Positions 10,935 to 20,318 are shown, counted from the stretch's first letter. The stretch: DNA of 64,000 bases from Terrabacter sp040702505 (GCF_040702505.1 NZ_JBFBLC010000009.1:1-64000); one strand, 5' to 3'. Notes: generated from the sequence alone by a model not told the origin. Numbers and translations: made by a program.

Positions 10935-12335
10935 ATGGCCAGGAGCGACGTGTCCGGGCGACCGTCGACCGCCCTGCGGAGGGTCCTGCTCCCGCTCGCA
11001 CTCGCGCAATTCATCTGCAGCTTCGCCGGCTCGAACATGAACGTCATGATCAACGACATCAGCACGGACCTGGACACGACGGTCCAGGGCGTGCAGGTCG
11101 CGATCACGCTCTTCCTGCTCGTCATGGCCGCGCTGATGATCCCCGGCGGGAAGCTCACCGAGCGCTACGGCCGCAAGCGGTGCTTCGTCGTCGGCCTGAC
11201 CGTCTACGGCGTCGGTGCCCTGCTCAGCGCGGTCTCCCCCGGCCTCGGCACCCTGATCCTCGGCAACTCGATCCTCGAGGGCGTCGGCACGGCCCTGTTG
11301 ATCCCGCCGGTCTACATCCTCACGACGCTGCTGTTCACCGAGGTCACGTCCCGGGCCCGGGCCTTCGGGGCGATCAGCGCCATGGGCGGCGTCGGCGCCG
11401 CCGCCGGGCCGCTCATCGGCGGTCTCATCACCTCCGCGATCAGCTGGCGGGCCGCGTTCGTGTTCCAGGCTCTCGTGATCGCGGTCATCGTGCTGCTGAG
11501 CCGGAACATCACCGACCCGCTCCCCGCGAACCCGGAGAAGCCGTTCGACACGGTGGGCGCGACCCTGTCGGCGGTCGGGCTCGTGCTCGTGGTCCTCGGG
11601 ATCCTCGCCGCCGACAACAACGCCTGGCTGATGGTGGGGCTACTCGTCGCCGGCGGCCTCGTCCTGGTGTGGTTCTTCCTGTGGATCCGCGCCAGGGAAC
11701 GGGCGGGCAAGGAGGCGCTGCTGTCCATCCGCCTCTTCCACAACCGCACATCCAACCTCGGCCTCGTGACCCAGAACATCCAGTGGCTGATGCTCCTGGG
11801 CGTCTCGTTCACCGTGGCGGCCTACCTGCAGGCGGTCCGTGGCTACGACGCCATCCAGACCGGCGTCATCTTCACGGCTGCCACGGTGGGGCTGCTCCTG
11901 TCGTCGCTCGGTGCCGAGCGCTTCGCCAAGCGGCGGGCCCAGCGGACCCTCATCATGCTCGGTTTCGTCGTCACGATCGCCGGCGTGGGAGTCCTGATCG
12001 CCATGGTCGGCGGATCGTCCAGCCCGTGGGCGTTCGCACCGGGTCTGTTCCTCATCGGGTTCGGCCTCGGCGGCATGCTGACGCCCTCGGTCAACGTCGT
12101 GCAGTCTAGCTTCGGCGACGAGCTCCAGGGCGAGATCTCGGGGTTGTCGCGGAGCGTGTCGAACCTGGGGTCCTCCCTCGGCACCGCGATCGCCGGCACG
12201 ATCCTCGTCGCCGGGCTGACCGAGCACGCCGAGGCGGCCGCCCTCGTCGTGCTCGCGGCCGTCGGCGTGCTCGGGCTCGTGGCGGCCGCTCTGCTCCCCC
12301 GACGCCATGCCGAGCCGGCCGCGACGACGGCGTGA
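10935..12335 (+). CDS. MFS transporter, drug exporter type
   Basis: Polytopic membrane protein of 466 aa from ATG 10935, preceded by GAGGAAGG. The longer frame to 10851 lacks a ribosome-binding site and gives a non-hydrophobic N-terminus, so I prefer the shorter form. Motif A appears as GGKLTERYGRKRC after the second segment; many hydrophobic segments follow, compatible with the 14-segment DHA2-like exporters. A long loop (ITDPLPANPEKPFDTVG) lies mid-protein. The gene is transcribed alone, divergent from SulP and convergent with the cupredoxin-like gene, without a regulator beside it. The substrate is unknown. Confidence 0.88.
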   Translation: MARSDVSGRPSTALRRVLLPLALAQFICSFAGSNMNVMINDISTDLDTTVQGVQVAITLFLLVMAALMIPGGKLTERYGRKRCFVVGLTVYGVGALLSAVSPGLGTLILGNSILEGVGTALLIPPVYILTTLLFTEVTSRARAFGAISAMGGVGAAAGPLIGGLITSAISWRAAFVFQALVIAVIVLLSRNITDPLPANPEKPFDTVGATLSAVGLVLVVLGILAADNNAWLMVGLLVAGGLVLVWFFLWIRARERAGKEALLSIRLFHNRTSNLGLVTQNIQWLMLLGVSFTVAAYLQAVRGYDAIQTGVIFTAATVGLLLSSLGAERFAKRRAQRTLIMLGFVVTIAGVGVLIAMVGGSSSPWAFAPGLFLIGFGLGGMLTPSVNVVQSSFGDELQGEISGLSRSVSNLGSSLGTAIAGTILVAGLTEHAEAAALVVLAAVGVLGLVAAALLPRRHAEPAATTA

Positions 12336-12423
12336 CGCCGTTCGGCGAGACGAACCAGACGTGCACGCGAACCGGACGTGCCGACTGCTCGATGCGGTCG
12401 GTTCTACCAGCGCGCGGGCATGA

Positions 12424-12459
12424 CCCGACCACCCGGCGACGTCGCCGCGGGTGGTCGGG
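12424..12459. terminator. Bidirectional terminator hairpin
   Basis: CCCGACCACCCG pairs with CGGGTGGTCGGGA across a GC-rich loop. It lies between the convergent MFS and cupredoxin-like genes. Confidence 0.7.
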
Positions 12460-12484
12460 AAGTGTGTCGGTCGCGCTCTTCAGG

Positions 12485-13435
12485 TCACTTCAGGACGACG
12501 ACCTTGTGCATGCCCATGATCGCGTGCGGCATACCGGTGACGGCGTCGGCCACGAAGCACTGCAGCACGTAGGTGCCCGGCGGCATGTCATAGCTCAGGG
12601 TCGCGCTGCGACCCGCGGACAGGACGTCCAGGCCGAACGTCGGCCCGTTGAGCGCGAACGGCGGCGGAGCCATCGAGCCGGAGTCGTAGTACGCCTGGAT
12701 CTGCTTGTCCGTCGTCCCCTTCTTCACAGGTGAGAACTGCGCCACGTGGATCGAGTCACCGATGTTGCGGAACGTGACGCTGCCCTTGGCCGGCAGGCGC
12801 CTCGGGCCGACGAAGCGGTCCGCGGCGGTGAGCCAGATGGTCGGGTGCCACCCGGAGCCGTCCCAGGCCGAACCATCCGACCACGACCAGCCGTCGTCGT
12901 CGCCGTCGCGGACGACCAGCTTGGTGAATGCCGGGTTGGGCGCCCCCGACGGCCCCATGGGCCCGAAGAAGCTGCCGAGGTCCATCAGGTAGTACGTGCC
13001 GGGACGCAGGTTCACCCGGACCGATGCCGGGTAGCCCTTCTGGACATCGGCCAGCCCGGTCGCCCGGACGTCGCGGTTGAGCTCCCTCGTGCCCATGGCA
13101 GCGATCTTCGGGTTCGACGAGAACTCGTGAGCGAGGTCCGCCTTGAACGTGTTGAGCGTCGCCTTCCCGAGGAGGCGGAACAGGCTGATCTGGCTCCCGC
13201 CCGGGCCGGTGTTCGAGGTGGATTCGTGGAAGACCACGGTGCCTTCGTCGACGTGCCAGCGACTCAGCCGCACGTGGGAACCGTCTCCCCGGACCCAGAC
13301 GGTCGTGGATCGCGCATGGTCGCCGTCGTGGCCGCTGTCGTGGCCGCTGTCGTGAGCTGAGGCGCTCGCGGCGGCGGCCACCGGTGCGGCGGCGACCAGA
13401 GCGAGTGCGGCGAGAGTGGATACGAGTCGTCTCAC
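12485..13435 (-). CDS. Secreted cupredoxin-like protein
   Basis: Predicted exported protein of 316 aa. GTG at 13435 preceded by AAGGGGG gives a clean signal peptide (MRRLVSTLAALALVAAAPVA) that would be cleaved before a His/Asp-rich linker (HDSGHDSGHDGDH). The C-terminal ~110 residues have the order of type 1 copper ligands: His in IGDSIHVAQF, then Cys in YVLQCF, His in MPHAIMG and the following Met. In plastocyanins the Cys-His-Met ligands are closely spaced; here the Cys-His loop is longer (VADAVTG). The first half has no recognisable domain. It stands alone between terminators. Copper binding is inferred from ligand order only. Confidence 0.6.
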   Translation of the reverse strand: MRRLVSTLAALALVAAAPVAAAASASAHDSGHDSGHDGDHARSTTVWVRGDGSHVRLSRWHVDEGTVVFHESTSNTGPGGSQISLFRLLGKATLNTFKADLAHEFSSNPKIAAMGTRELNRDVRATGLADVQKGYPASVRVNLRPGTYYLMDLGSFFGPMGPSGAPNPAFTKLVVRDGDDDGWSWSDGSAWDGSGWHPTIWLTAADRFVGPRRLPAKGSVTFRNIGDSIHVAQFSPVKKGTTDKQIQAYYDSGSMAPPPFALNGPTFGLDVLSAGRSATLSYDMPPGTYVLQCFVADAVTGMPHAIMGMHKVVVLK

Positions 13436-13543
13436 GACTACCCCCTTGGAACGAGTGGGCCCCGGCCGGCCCGAGGCCACACCCAGCGTCGCCCTGTCCC
13501 CGCGCCCGCGGATACATCGTTCGGCCTACGTCGCCCGGCGCAG

Positions 13544-13583
13544 GGCCACGCCCGCGGGCCACGCCGCCCGGACGGGCGTGGCC
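13544..13583. terminator. Terminator hairpin after ychF
   Basis: GGCCACGCCCG and CGGGCGTGGCC form a perfect stem around an 18-nt GC-rich loop, 11 bp downstream of the ychF stop. The rest of 13436-13593 holds no gene and would carry the promoter of the cupredoxin-like gene. Confidence 0.65.
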
Positions 13584-13593
13584 TTCCGGCGCG

Positions 13594-14679
13594 TCAGACG
13601 TTGAAGCGGAACTCGACGACGTCGCCGTCGGCCATGACGTAGTCCTTGCCCTCGATGCGCACCTTGCCGGCCGCCTTGGCGGCGTTCATGTTGCCGGCCG
13701 CGACCAGGTCGTCGAACGACACGACCTCGGCCTTGATGAAGCCGCGCTGGAAGTCGGTGTGGATGACCCCGGCGGCCATCGGCGCGGTCCACCCCTTGCC
13801 GATGGTCCAGGCCCGCGACTCCTTGGGCCCGGCCGTCAGGTAGGTCTGGAGGCCCAGGGTGTGAAAGCCGGTGCGGGCCAGCTGGTCGAGCCCGGACTCC
13901 TCGGCCCCGAAGCTCTGGAGCAGCTCGAGGGCCTCCTCCGGCTCCATCTCCATGAGGTCCATCTCGAGCTTGGCGTTGAGGAAGACCGCATCGGCAGGCG
14001 CCGCGAGCTCGCGCAGCGAGGCCTGCAGCTCGGTGTCGGCGAGCTGGTCCTCGTCCAGGTTGAAGACGTAGATAAAGGGCTTCGTCGTCAGCAGCCCCAG
14101 CTGCTTGGCCTCGGCCAGGTCGATCCCGGCGGCCGGCCCCGCGGCATACAGCGTGTGGCCCTCCTCGAGGACCTTCTGCGCGGAGAGCGCGAGGTCGAGC
14201 GCGGGCTTCTTGTCCTTGTTGACCCGCGACTCCTTCTCGAGGCGCGGCACGGCCTTCTCGAGAGTCTGCAGGTCGGCGAGGATCAGCTCGGTGTGGATCG
14301 TCTCGATGTCGCTGGCCGGGCTGACCTTGCCGTCGACGTGCACGACGTCGCCGTCCTCGAAGGCGCGCACGACCTGGCAGATGGCGTCGGCCTCGCGGAT
14401 GTTGGCGAGGAACTTGTTGCCGAGCCCCTCCCCCTCGCTCGCGCCGCGCACGATGCCGGCGATGTCGACGAAGCTCACGGTGGCCGGGAGGATCTTCTCC
14501 GAGCTGAAGATCTCGGCGAGCACCTTCAGTCGCGGGTCGGGCAGCGGGACGACGCCGACGTTCGGCTCGATCGTCGCGAACGGGTAGTTCGCGGCGAGCA
14601 CGTTGTTCTTGGTCAGCGCGTTGAAGAGCGTCGACTTGCCGACGTTGGGGAGACCGACGATTCCGATGGTGAGTGCCAC
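13594..14679 (-). CDS. ychF: Redox-regulated ATPase/GTPase YchF (Obg family)
   Basis: Conserved translation-associated P-loop NTPase, 361 aa, the normal family length. G1 is GLPNVGKST at residues 8-16; G3 is DIAGIVRGASEGEGLG; the NTP specificity region reads FNLDEDQ. A coiled-coil insertion lies around residues 125-195, and the C-terminal TGS-like domain ends FRFNV. YchF homologues prefer ATP over GTP and bind ribosomes. The ATG at 14679 is well supported by the N-terminal MALTIGIVGLPN. Confidence 0.97.
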   Translation of the reverse strand: MALTIGIVGLPNVGKSTLFNALTKNNVLAANYPFATIEPNVGVVPLPDPRLKVLAEIFSSEKILPATVSFVDIAGIVRGASEGEGLGNKFLANIREADAICQVVRAFEDGDVVHVDGKVSPASDIETIHTELILADLQTLEKAVPRLEKESRVNKDKKPALDLALSAQKVLEEGHTLYAAGPAAGIDLAEAKQLGLLTTKPFIYVFNLDEDQLADTELQASLRELAAPADAVFLNAKLEMDLMEMEPEEALELLQSFGAEESGLDQLARTGFHTLGLQTYLTAGPKESRAWTIGKGWTAPMAAGVIHTDFQRGFIKAEVVSFDDLVAAGNMNAAKAAGKVRIEGKDYVMADGDVVEFRFNV

Positions 14680-14746
14680 GGGGACAAGAGTCTAGTGACG
14701 TTCGGGCGAAGTCCCGACCACGAGGGCGTATGCCGTGCCGCCCGTC

Positions 14747-15289
14747 TCACGCGAGCGTCCACTCCCAGCCGGGCTGCCACTCGAACGGCGCGACCACGAG
14801 GTCCTCGAGGGGAGTGCCGTCGAGCAGGTGCTGCAGGGCCCACCGGTTGGCCGAGTGGGCGATGACGAGGATCCGCTGGCCGTCGTGGTCACGGCGACGG
14901 AGGTCCTCGAGGAAGTCGGCGGTGGCTGCGACGACGTCGCGGTAGCTCTGGCCGCCGCCCGGGAACGGCGCGTCGACGTGGTCGAGGCGCACCCGGGCGA
15001 GGTCTGCCACCGGGCAGCCGGTGAGCGCGCCGTAGTCGCACTCGCGCAGGCGGGTGTCGACGTGCAGCGGGACGTCACTGCCGGCATACGCCAGCTCGGC
15101 CGTCTCGACGGCGCGTGACAGGTCCGAGGAGTAGACGGCGGCGAACCCGTCCGCCGGGCGTCGCCGGCCCAGCTCGACAGCGAGGGCACGGCCCCGTGCG
15201 GAGAGCCGTCCCGGCGACCAGCCGGTGGCGATGCCGGCCTCGTTGTCCTCGGTGACCGAGTGCGTCTCGTAGACGAGCTGCAGGCTCAC
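14747..15289 (-). CDS. Histidine phosphatase superfamily protein with variant active-site motif
   Basis: Cytosolic phosphatase/mutase-like protein of 180 aa. The usual N-terminal RHG motif is replaced by YETHSVTEDN, keeping the His but not the preceding Arg; IATGWSPGRLSARG then matches the family's xxGWxxxxLxxxG pattern. The other expected elements are present: YSSDLSRAVETAE (second Arg), the acidic RLRECDYGAL and the second catalytic His in VIAHSANRWALQHLL. GTG at 15289 gives this N-terminus. It starts 8 bp after the stop of the thioesterase gene and is probably co-transcribed with it. The substrate is unknown. Confidence 0.8.
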   Translation of the reverse strand: MSLQLVYETHSVTEDNEAGIATGWSPGRLSARGRALAVELGRRRPADGFAAVYSSDLSRAVETAELAYAGSDVPLHVDTRLRECDYGALTGCPVADLARVRLDHVDAPFPGGGQSYRDVVAATADFLEDLRRRDHDGQRILVIAHSANRWALQHLLDGTPLEDLVVAPFEWQPGWEWTLA

Positions 15290-15297
15290 GAGTGCCC

Positions 15298-16137
15298 TCA
15301 GCGCGGTGTGCGCACGCCGCAGAGCTGACGCGACTGGGCGACGAGGTTGCCGGCGGAGTCCCAGATCATCGCGTCCTCCTCCATCATGCCGCCGCCGAGG
15401 GTGGCGCTGGACAGCACGACCTGCAGCCAGCCCGGCGCGGGCCGGCGGCGCACGTGGCCCGTGAACTCGAGCGTCGGCGTCCACCCGAAGAGGCCGAGGT
15501 CGAACGCGACGGGCGGCAGGGCGTCGAGCGCCAGCATGAGCAGGGTCGTGTCGGGCTCGCGCCCGTCGCGCAGCCGCACCCAGCCACGCATGACGCCGCG
15601 CATCGACGGCTTGCCGAGCGCCCAGCCGGCCGTGTCGGGGTCGAGGCGCAGGTCGATCCGGTCGAGGAACTTGGCGTTGGAGAGGAAGCCGGGAGGCGCC
15701 TGGTCGGCCGAGAGACACTGCTCCGGCGGCGGCATGTCGGGCGGGCTCGCCTGGCGCTGGACGTCGAGGTCGGTGAGGTTGCCGAAGGAGCCGATCGCCC
15801 GCATCCGCTCGACCGGGCGCCCGTCGTCGCCGGTCTGGTGGATCGTCATCTGCCCGGTCGAGAGTTTGCGCCCGCACCGCATGACCTCGGTCGTGACCGT
15901 GAAGGGGCCGGGCTGCGACGCGGTCATGAAGTACGCCGACAGCACCACCGGGTCGACGTGCTCGGTCGTCTCGGTCGGGTCGGACGCCAGGTGCTCACCG
16001 AGCGCCCGCAGCGCCGTGGCCATCACGAGCCCGCCGTTGACGGCGTTGCCGATCATCCACTCCTCGGAGAAGCTGCCATGCCGCTGCGTCGGGTCCTCGC
16101 CGGCCTCGAGCCGGGTCGCGTCGTCGTACTCGCTCAC
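15298..16137 (-). CDS. Acyl-CoA thioesterase, TesB-like double hot-dog family
   Basis: Predicted 279-aa enzyme hydrolysing acyl-CoA to free acid and CoA. The first hot-dog half contains FSEEWMIGNAVNGGLVMATAL and YFMTASQPGPFTV; the second contains GWTPTLEFTGHVRRRPAPGW near residues 225-245 and a C-terminal EEDAMIWDSAGNLVAQSRQ, typical of actinobacterial thioesterase-family proteins. GTG at 16137 is the best start; the upstream open frame belongs to the antisense of rmuC. The downstream histidine phosphatase gene follows after 8 bp. Confidence 0.82.
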   Translation of the reverse strand: MSEYDDATRLEAGEDPTQRHGSFSEEWMIGNAVNGGLVMATALRALGEHLASDPTETTEHVDPVVLSAYFMTASQPGPFTVTTEVMRCGRKLSTGQMTIHQTGDDGRPVERMRAIGSFGNLTDLDVQRQASPPDMPPPEQCLSADQAPPGFLSNAKFLDRIDLRLDPDTAGWALGKPSMRGVMRGWVRLRDGREPDTTLLMLALDALPPVAFDLGLFGWTPTLEFTGHVRRRPAPGWLQVVLSSATLGGGMMEEDAMIWDSAGNLVAQSRQLCGVRTPR

Positions 16138-16338
16138 GGACAAGGTGTAACAGACCCCGTCAGCGACCGACCCGACCGACGCGTATGCCGTGTGCCACCT
16201 CCCCGGCTCAGCCGCACACCTTGGGGAGCTGGCTCCACGGCCTACGAGGTGCCCCCGGCCCCAACGGGTGTCGCCGGCCTCGGGGTGGGCAGGGTGTCGG
16301 TGCGAGGCGATGTCGGCGGTCTCTGGGACGGTGCTCGC

Positions 16339-17541
16339 ATGGACCTCACCGCCCTGCTCGCCGGGCTCGTCATCGGGGCCGTGCTGGGCGCGCTCTTTGC
16401 CTGGCTCTCGGCCCGTTCCACGCTGCTGGCGCGCTCGGCGGGCGCGGAGGCCGAGCGCGACGTGCTGCGCGAGCGCGTCGCCGACCTGGAGGCGGCCCGC
16501 GAGGTCGACGACGCCACGGCCAGCCTGCTCGCTCCCCTGCGCGACACCATCGGCCGGGTGGAGCGTCAGGTCGGGGCGCTCGAGCGCGACCGCTCGCTGC
16601 AGTTCGGCCAGCTGGGTGAGCGCCTGACCGAGGTGAGCCGGTCCACCGAGTCGCTGCGGTCCGAGACCGCGACCCTCGCCAGCGCGCTCAACGCCTCGAC
16701 GGTGCGCGGCGCCTGGGGCGAGGTCCAGCTCCGACGGGTGCTCGAGCTCTCCGGGCTGCTCGCCCGCTGCGACTTCGACGAGCAGGTGACCCGAGTCAGC
16801 GGCCACGGCGCGACGGTCCGCCCCGACGCCGTCGTCAACCTGCCCGGCGGGCGCCACGTCGTCGTGGACTCCAAGGCCCCGATGTCGCACTTCCTCCAGG
16901 CCCACGGCGACACCGTCTCCGAGGCCGAGCGGGCGGAGCTGCTGGCTGCGCACGCGACTGCGCTGCGACGTCACGTCGAGGGGCTGGCCGCCAAGGCGTA
17001 CTGGACCGCGTTCACCCGCTCCCCCGAGGTCGTCATCTGCTTCGTGCCCGGCGAGGCGATCCTCGCCACGGCACTGTCCGACGACCCCGGCCTCTACGAG
17101 CACGCGCTGGGGCGCAAGGTCGTCCTCGCCTCGCCCGGCACTCTCTTCGCGGTGCTGCGCACCATCGGCGCCATCTGGCAGCAGGACGCCCTCGAGCAGA
17201 ACGCCCGCGAGCTGCTCGCCATCGGCCAGGAGCTCTACGCCCGGCTGACCACCCTCGGTGGCCACGTCGCCACGATGGGCCAGTCCCTGTCGCGCTCGGT
17301 CGAGCAGTACAACAAGTTCGTCGGCACCCTCGAGTCGCGGGTGCTCGTCACCGCCCGCCGCATGCACGAGCTGCACCTGACGAGCGAGCAGCCGGCGGCG
17401 CTCGTGCCCCTCGAGGTGGCGCCGCGGTCGCTGAGCGCGGCCGAGCTCACCGACGACCTCGGCCGCGAGGCCCGCGACGACGCCTACCTCGAGCAGGAGT
17501 CGTCGCGCCTCGGCCGACAGGACGGTCAGGCCACGGCCTGA
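16339..17541 (+). CDS. rmuC: DNA recombination protein RmuC family
   Basis: Protein of 400 aa with an N-terminal membrane anchor (LLAGLVIGAVLGALFAWL), a coiled coil at about residues 30-120 and the RmuC nuclease-like domain from ~125. That domain shows TVRGAWGEVQLRRVLELSGL, VVVDSKAPMSHFL, EVVICFVPGEA and IWQQDALEQNARELL. RmuC limits inversion rearrangements at short repeats in E. coli; the PD-(D/E)XK-like core (VVDSKAP) is intact. The ATG at 16339 places the anchor at the N-terminus. The 200-bp upstream region is shared with the divergent thioesterase gene and contains one copy of the octamer GTATGCCG at 16183. Confidence 0.92.
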   Translation: MDLTALLAGLVIGAVLGALFAWLSARSTLLARSAGAEAERDVLRERVADLEAAREVDDATASLLAPLRDTIGRVERQVGALERDRSLQFGQLGERLTEVSRSTESLRSETATLASALNASTVRGAWGEVQLRRVLELSGLLARCDFDEQVTRVSGHGATVRPDAVVNLPGGRHVVVDSKAPMSHFLQAHGDTVSEAERAELLAAHATALRRHVEGLAAKAYWTAFTRSPEVVICFVPGEAILATALSDDPGLYEHALGRKVVLASPGTLFAVLRTIGAIWQQDALEQNARELLAIGQELYARLTTLGGHVATMGQSLSRSVEQYNKFVGTLESRVLVTARRMHELHLTSEQPAALVPLEVAPRSLSAAELTDDLGREARDDAYLEQESSRLGRQDGQATA

Positions 17542-17686
17542 CCCAGGCCCTGGCGCGCCAGCCCCTCGACGCGCACGCCAGCCCGCGACACCCCTGGCGC
17601 GGAAGTGCGGCACGGCACAATTCCAGCCGCGCTCAGCATCCACCCCGCCGCGAGAGGTGCGCCACGGCGCCGTTCGGCGGGTGAGA

Positions 17687-18721
17687 TCAGTGCAGCGAGC
17701 CGGACTCCTCGAAGGCGGCGTCGTGCCGCACCGTGCCGACGTCAGCGCCGTCGTGCGCCTTGAGGTCGCGGCGCAGCTCGCGCGGCAGCGAGAAGAGCAG
17801 CGACTCCTCTGCGGCAACCACCGGCTCCACCTCGCCGTAGCCACGCTCGGCCAGCCACGACAGCACGTCGCGGACCAGCACCTCCGGCACGCTGGCGCCT
17901 GAGGTGACGCCGACCGTGGAGACGCCCTCGAGCCACTCGGGCTGGATCTCGTCGGCGAAGTCGACCAGGTGGCCGGCCCGGGCGCCGTGCTCCAGCGCCA
18001 CCTCGACCAGGCGCACCGAGTTGGACGAGTTGCGCGAGCCGACGACGATCATCAGGTCGGTGTCCTTCGCCATCTGCTTGACGGCCAGCTGACGGTTCTG
18101 CGTGGCGTAGCAGATGTCGTCGGAGGGAGGGCTCTGCAGCGCCGGGAACTTCTCCTTCAGGCGCGCGACCGTCTCCATCGTCTCGTCGACCGAGAGCGTG
18201 GTCTGCGAGAGCCAGACGACCTTCTCAGGGTCACGCACCGTGACGTTCTCGACGTCGTCCGGCCCGTCGACGATGGTGATGTGCTCGGGCGCCTCACCGG
18301 AGGTGCCGACGACCTCCTCGTGCCCCTCGTGACCGATGAGCAGGATGTCGAAGTCGTCGTCGGCGAAGCGCACGGCCTCGCGGTGCACCTTGGTCACGAG
18401 CGGACACGTCGCGTCGATCGTCTTGAGGCTGCGGGCTCGCGCCTCGTCGTGCACGACCGGGGCCACGCCGTGGGCCGAGAAGATGACGGTGGCGCCCTCG
18501 GGGACCTCGTCGGTCTCGTCCACGAAGATCGCGCCGCGCTTCTCGAGCGTGCTCACGACGTGCTTGTTGTGGACGATCTGCTTGCGGACGTAGACGGGAG
18601 GGCCGTAGAGCTCCAGCGCCTTCTCTACGGTGACCACGGCCCGGTCGACGCCGGCGCAGTAGCCGCGTGGTGCCGCGAGGAGGACCTTCTTGGCGGACGT
18701 CTGCTCGGCGGGCTGGCTCAT
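17687..18721 (-). CDS. ispH: 4-hydroxy-3-methylbut-2-enyl diphosphate reductase IspH (LytB)
   Basis: Last enzyme of the MEP isoprenoid pathway, reducing HMBPP to IPP and DMAPP with a 4Fe-4S cluster. Length is 344 aa. The three cluster cysteines are present: C22 (PRGYCAGVDRAV), C106 (TIDATCPLVTKVH) and C204 (DDICYATQNRQ). Active-site elements HEGHEEVVGTSG, SQTTLSVDET, GSRNSSNS and VTSGASVPE are all present. ATG at 18721 is preferred. It is divergent from xseA with a 150-bp spacer, the common actinobacterial arrangement. Confidence 0.97.
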   Translation of the reverse strand: MSQPAEQTSAKKVLLAAPRGYCAGVDRAVVTVEKALELYGPPVYVRKQIVHNKHVVSTLEKRGAIFVDETDEVPEGATVIFSAHGVAPVVHDEARARSLKTIDATCPLVTKVHREAVRFADDDFDILLIGHEGHEEVVGTSGEAPEHITIVDGPDDVENVTVRDPEKVVWLSQTTLSVDETMETVARLKEKFPALQSPPSDDICYATQNRQLAVKQMAKDTDLMIVVGSRNSSNSVRLVEVALEHGARAGHLVDFADEIQPEWLEGVSTVGVTSGASVPEVLVRDVLSWLAERGYGEVEPVVAAEESLLFSLPRELRRDLKAHDGADVGTVRHDAAFEESGSLH

Positions 18722-18877
18722 GCTGCCATCGTACGGGGACCCGCACCGTGTGCCCGATTCGCCGCCTGCCGCACGGCCGGCAGCGACCGTGGGACGACCT
18801 CCCGAGGACATGCCGTTCTGGGTGGTGCCGGCTTCGTCCGGCCGTGGGCACCGCCCCGTAGGGTGACGCGGGTGAGC

Positions 18878-20308
18878 ATGACGAGCCCGCTGCCCGACAA
18901 GGCCGCCGACACCACGGCCGAGCAGCCGTGGCCGGTGCGAGTGCTCAGCCTCAAGATCTCCGACTACGTCGACCGCATGAGCCAGCTCTGGGTCGAGGGG
19001 CAGGTCGTGCAGTTCAACCCGCGCGGGGGCACCGCCTTCCTCACCCTGCGCGACCCCGATGTCGACATGTCGCTCTCGGTGTCGGTGCCGATGAACGCCG
19101 TCAACGCGATGCCGATCCCGCTCGCTCAGGGCGCCCGCGTGGTGCTGCAGGCCAAGCCGACCTTCTGGACCAAGCGCGGCACCCTGCAGCTCGAGGCGCG
19201 CCAGATCCGGCCCGTGGGCATCGGCGACCTGCTCGCCCGGGTCGAGATCCTCAAGCGGACCCTCGCGGCCGAGGGCGTCTTCGATGCCAAGCGCAAGCGG
19301 CCGATCCCCTTCCTGCCGCACCGCGTCGGCCTCATCACGGGCCGCAACTCCGCGGCCGAGAAGGACGTCGTCGAGAACGCGCGTCGTCGCTGGCCGGCGG
19401 TGGCCTTCGAGATCCGCGAGGTCGCGGTCCAGGGCACCTCGGCGGTCACCGAGGTCGTCGAGGCGCTGCGCGAGCTCGACGCGATCCCGGCCGTCGACGT
19501 CATCGTCATCGCGCGTGGCGGCGGGGCCCTCGAGGAGCTGCTGCCCTTCTCGAACGAGGCGATGATCCGCGCGGTCGCCCAGGCCCGCACGCCGGTCATC
19601 AGCGCGATCGGTCACGACGTCGACCAGCCGCTGCTCGACCTCGTCGCCGACTGGCGCGCCTCCACACCGACCGACGCGGGCAAGAAGGTGGTCCCCGACG
19701 CCGCGCACGAGCGTGCCCTGGTCGACACGGCCCGCGACCGCATCCGTCGTGCGCTGGTCCGCCGGGTCGAGTCCGAGCGCTCCGGCCTGCGGTCCCTCGT
19801 CTCCCGGCCGGTCATGGCAGATCCCGTTGCACTCGTGCGGGCGCGCCGGCAGGAGGTCGCGACGCTGCGGTCGCGCGCGACCACCCGGATGGAGGCGCGC
19901 CTGCACCGCGCCGGCGACCAGGTGGAGCACCTGCGGCGCCAGGTCGTGGCCCTCTCCCCGCAGTCGACGCTCGAGCGGGGGTATGCCGTCGTGCAGCACC
20001 GCGACGGGCGCATCGTCATGGACCAGGACGACGTCGGCGTCGGCGAGCTCCTCCGCGTCCGGGTCGCACGCGGCGACTTCGGGGTGCGGCCCGTCAGCGC
20101 CGGCACCGACGACGCGCCGGTCCCGTCGTCGGGTCGGTCGGGCCGGTCTCCGAAGACCTCGGCAGCCACGTCGTCCACGTCGAGCAAGGCATCGGGCACA
20201 ACGGCGAGCAAGGCATCGGGCAAGGCGTCGGGCAAGGCCTCCCCACCCCGCAAGCCCCGCGCGGCCGGCGGATCCGCGGCAGCGGCCACTGACGGGTCGG
20301 GGTCATAG
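18878..20308 (+). CDS. xseA: Exodeoxyribonuclease VII large subunit
   Basis: Catalytic subunit of exonuclease VII, degrading single-stranded DNA. Length is 476 aa from ATG 18878 (GTG at 18872 is in frame and equally possible). The N-terminal OB fold (SQLWVEGQVVQFNPRGGTAF) is followed by the nuclease core with LPHRVGLITGRNSAAEKDV, VDVIVIARGGGALEELLPF and ISAIGHDVDQPLLDLVADWR, and then by coiled coil. The end is a low-complexity Ser/Lys/Ala tail containing repeated KASG units (20160-20300), probably disordered. The xseB gene starts 10 bp downstream. Confidence 0.96.
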   Translation: MTSPLPDKAADTTAEQPWPVRVLSLKISDYVDRMSQLWVEGQVVQFNPRGGTAFLTLRDPDVDMSLSVSVPMNAVNAMPIPLAQGARVVLQAKPTFWTKRGTLQLEARQIRPVGIGDLLARVEILKRTLAAEGVFDAKRKRPIPFLPHRVGLITGRNSAAEKDVVENARRRWPAVAFEIREVAVQGTSAVTEVVEALRELDAIPAVDVIVIARGGGALEELLPFSNEAMIRAVAQARTPVISAIGHDVDQPLLDLVADWRASTPTDAGKKVVPDAAHERALVDTARDRIRRALVRRVESERSGLRSLVSRPVMADPVALVRARRQEVATLRSRATTRMEARLHRAGDQVEHLRRQVVALSPQSTLERGYAVVQHRDGRIVMDQDDVGVGELLRVRVARGDFGVRPVSAGTDDAPVPSSGRSGRSPKTSAATSSTSSKASGTTASKASGKASGKASPPRKPRAAGGSAAAATDGSGS

Positions 20309-20318
20309 GGTGTCGCCC

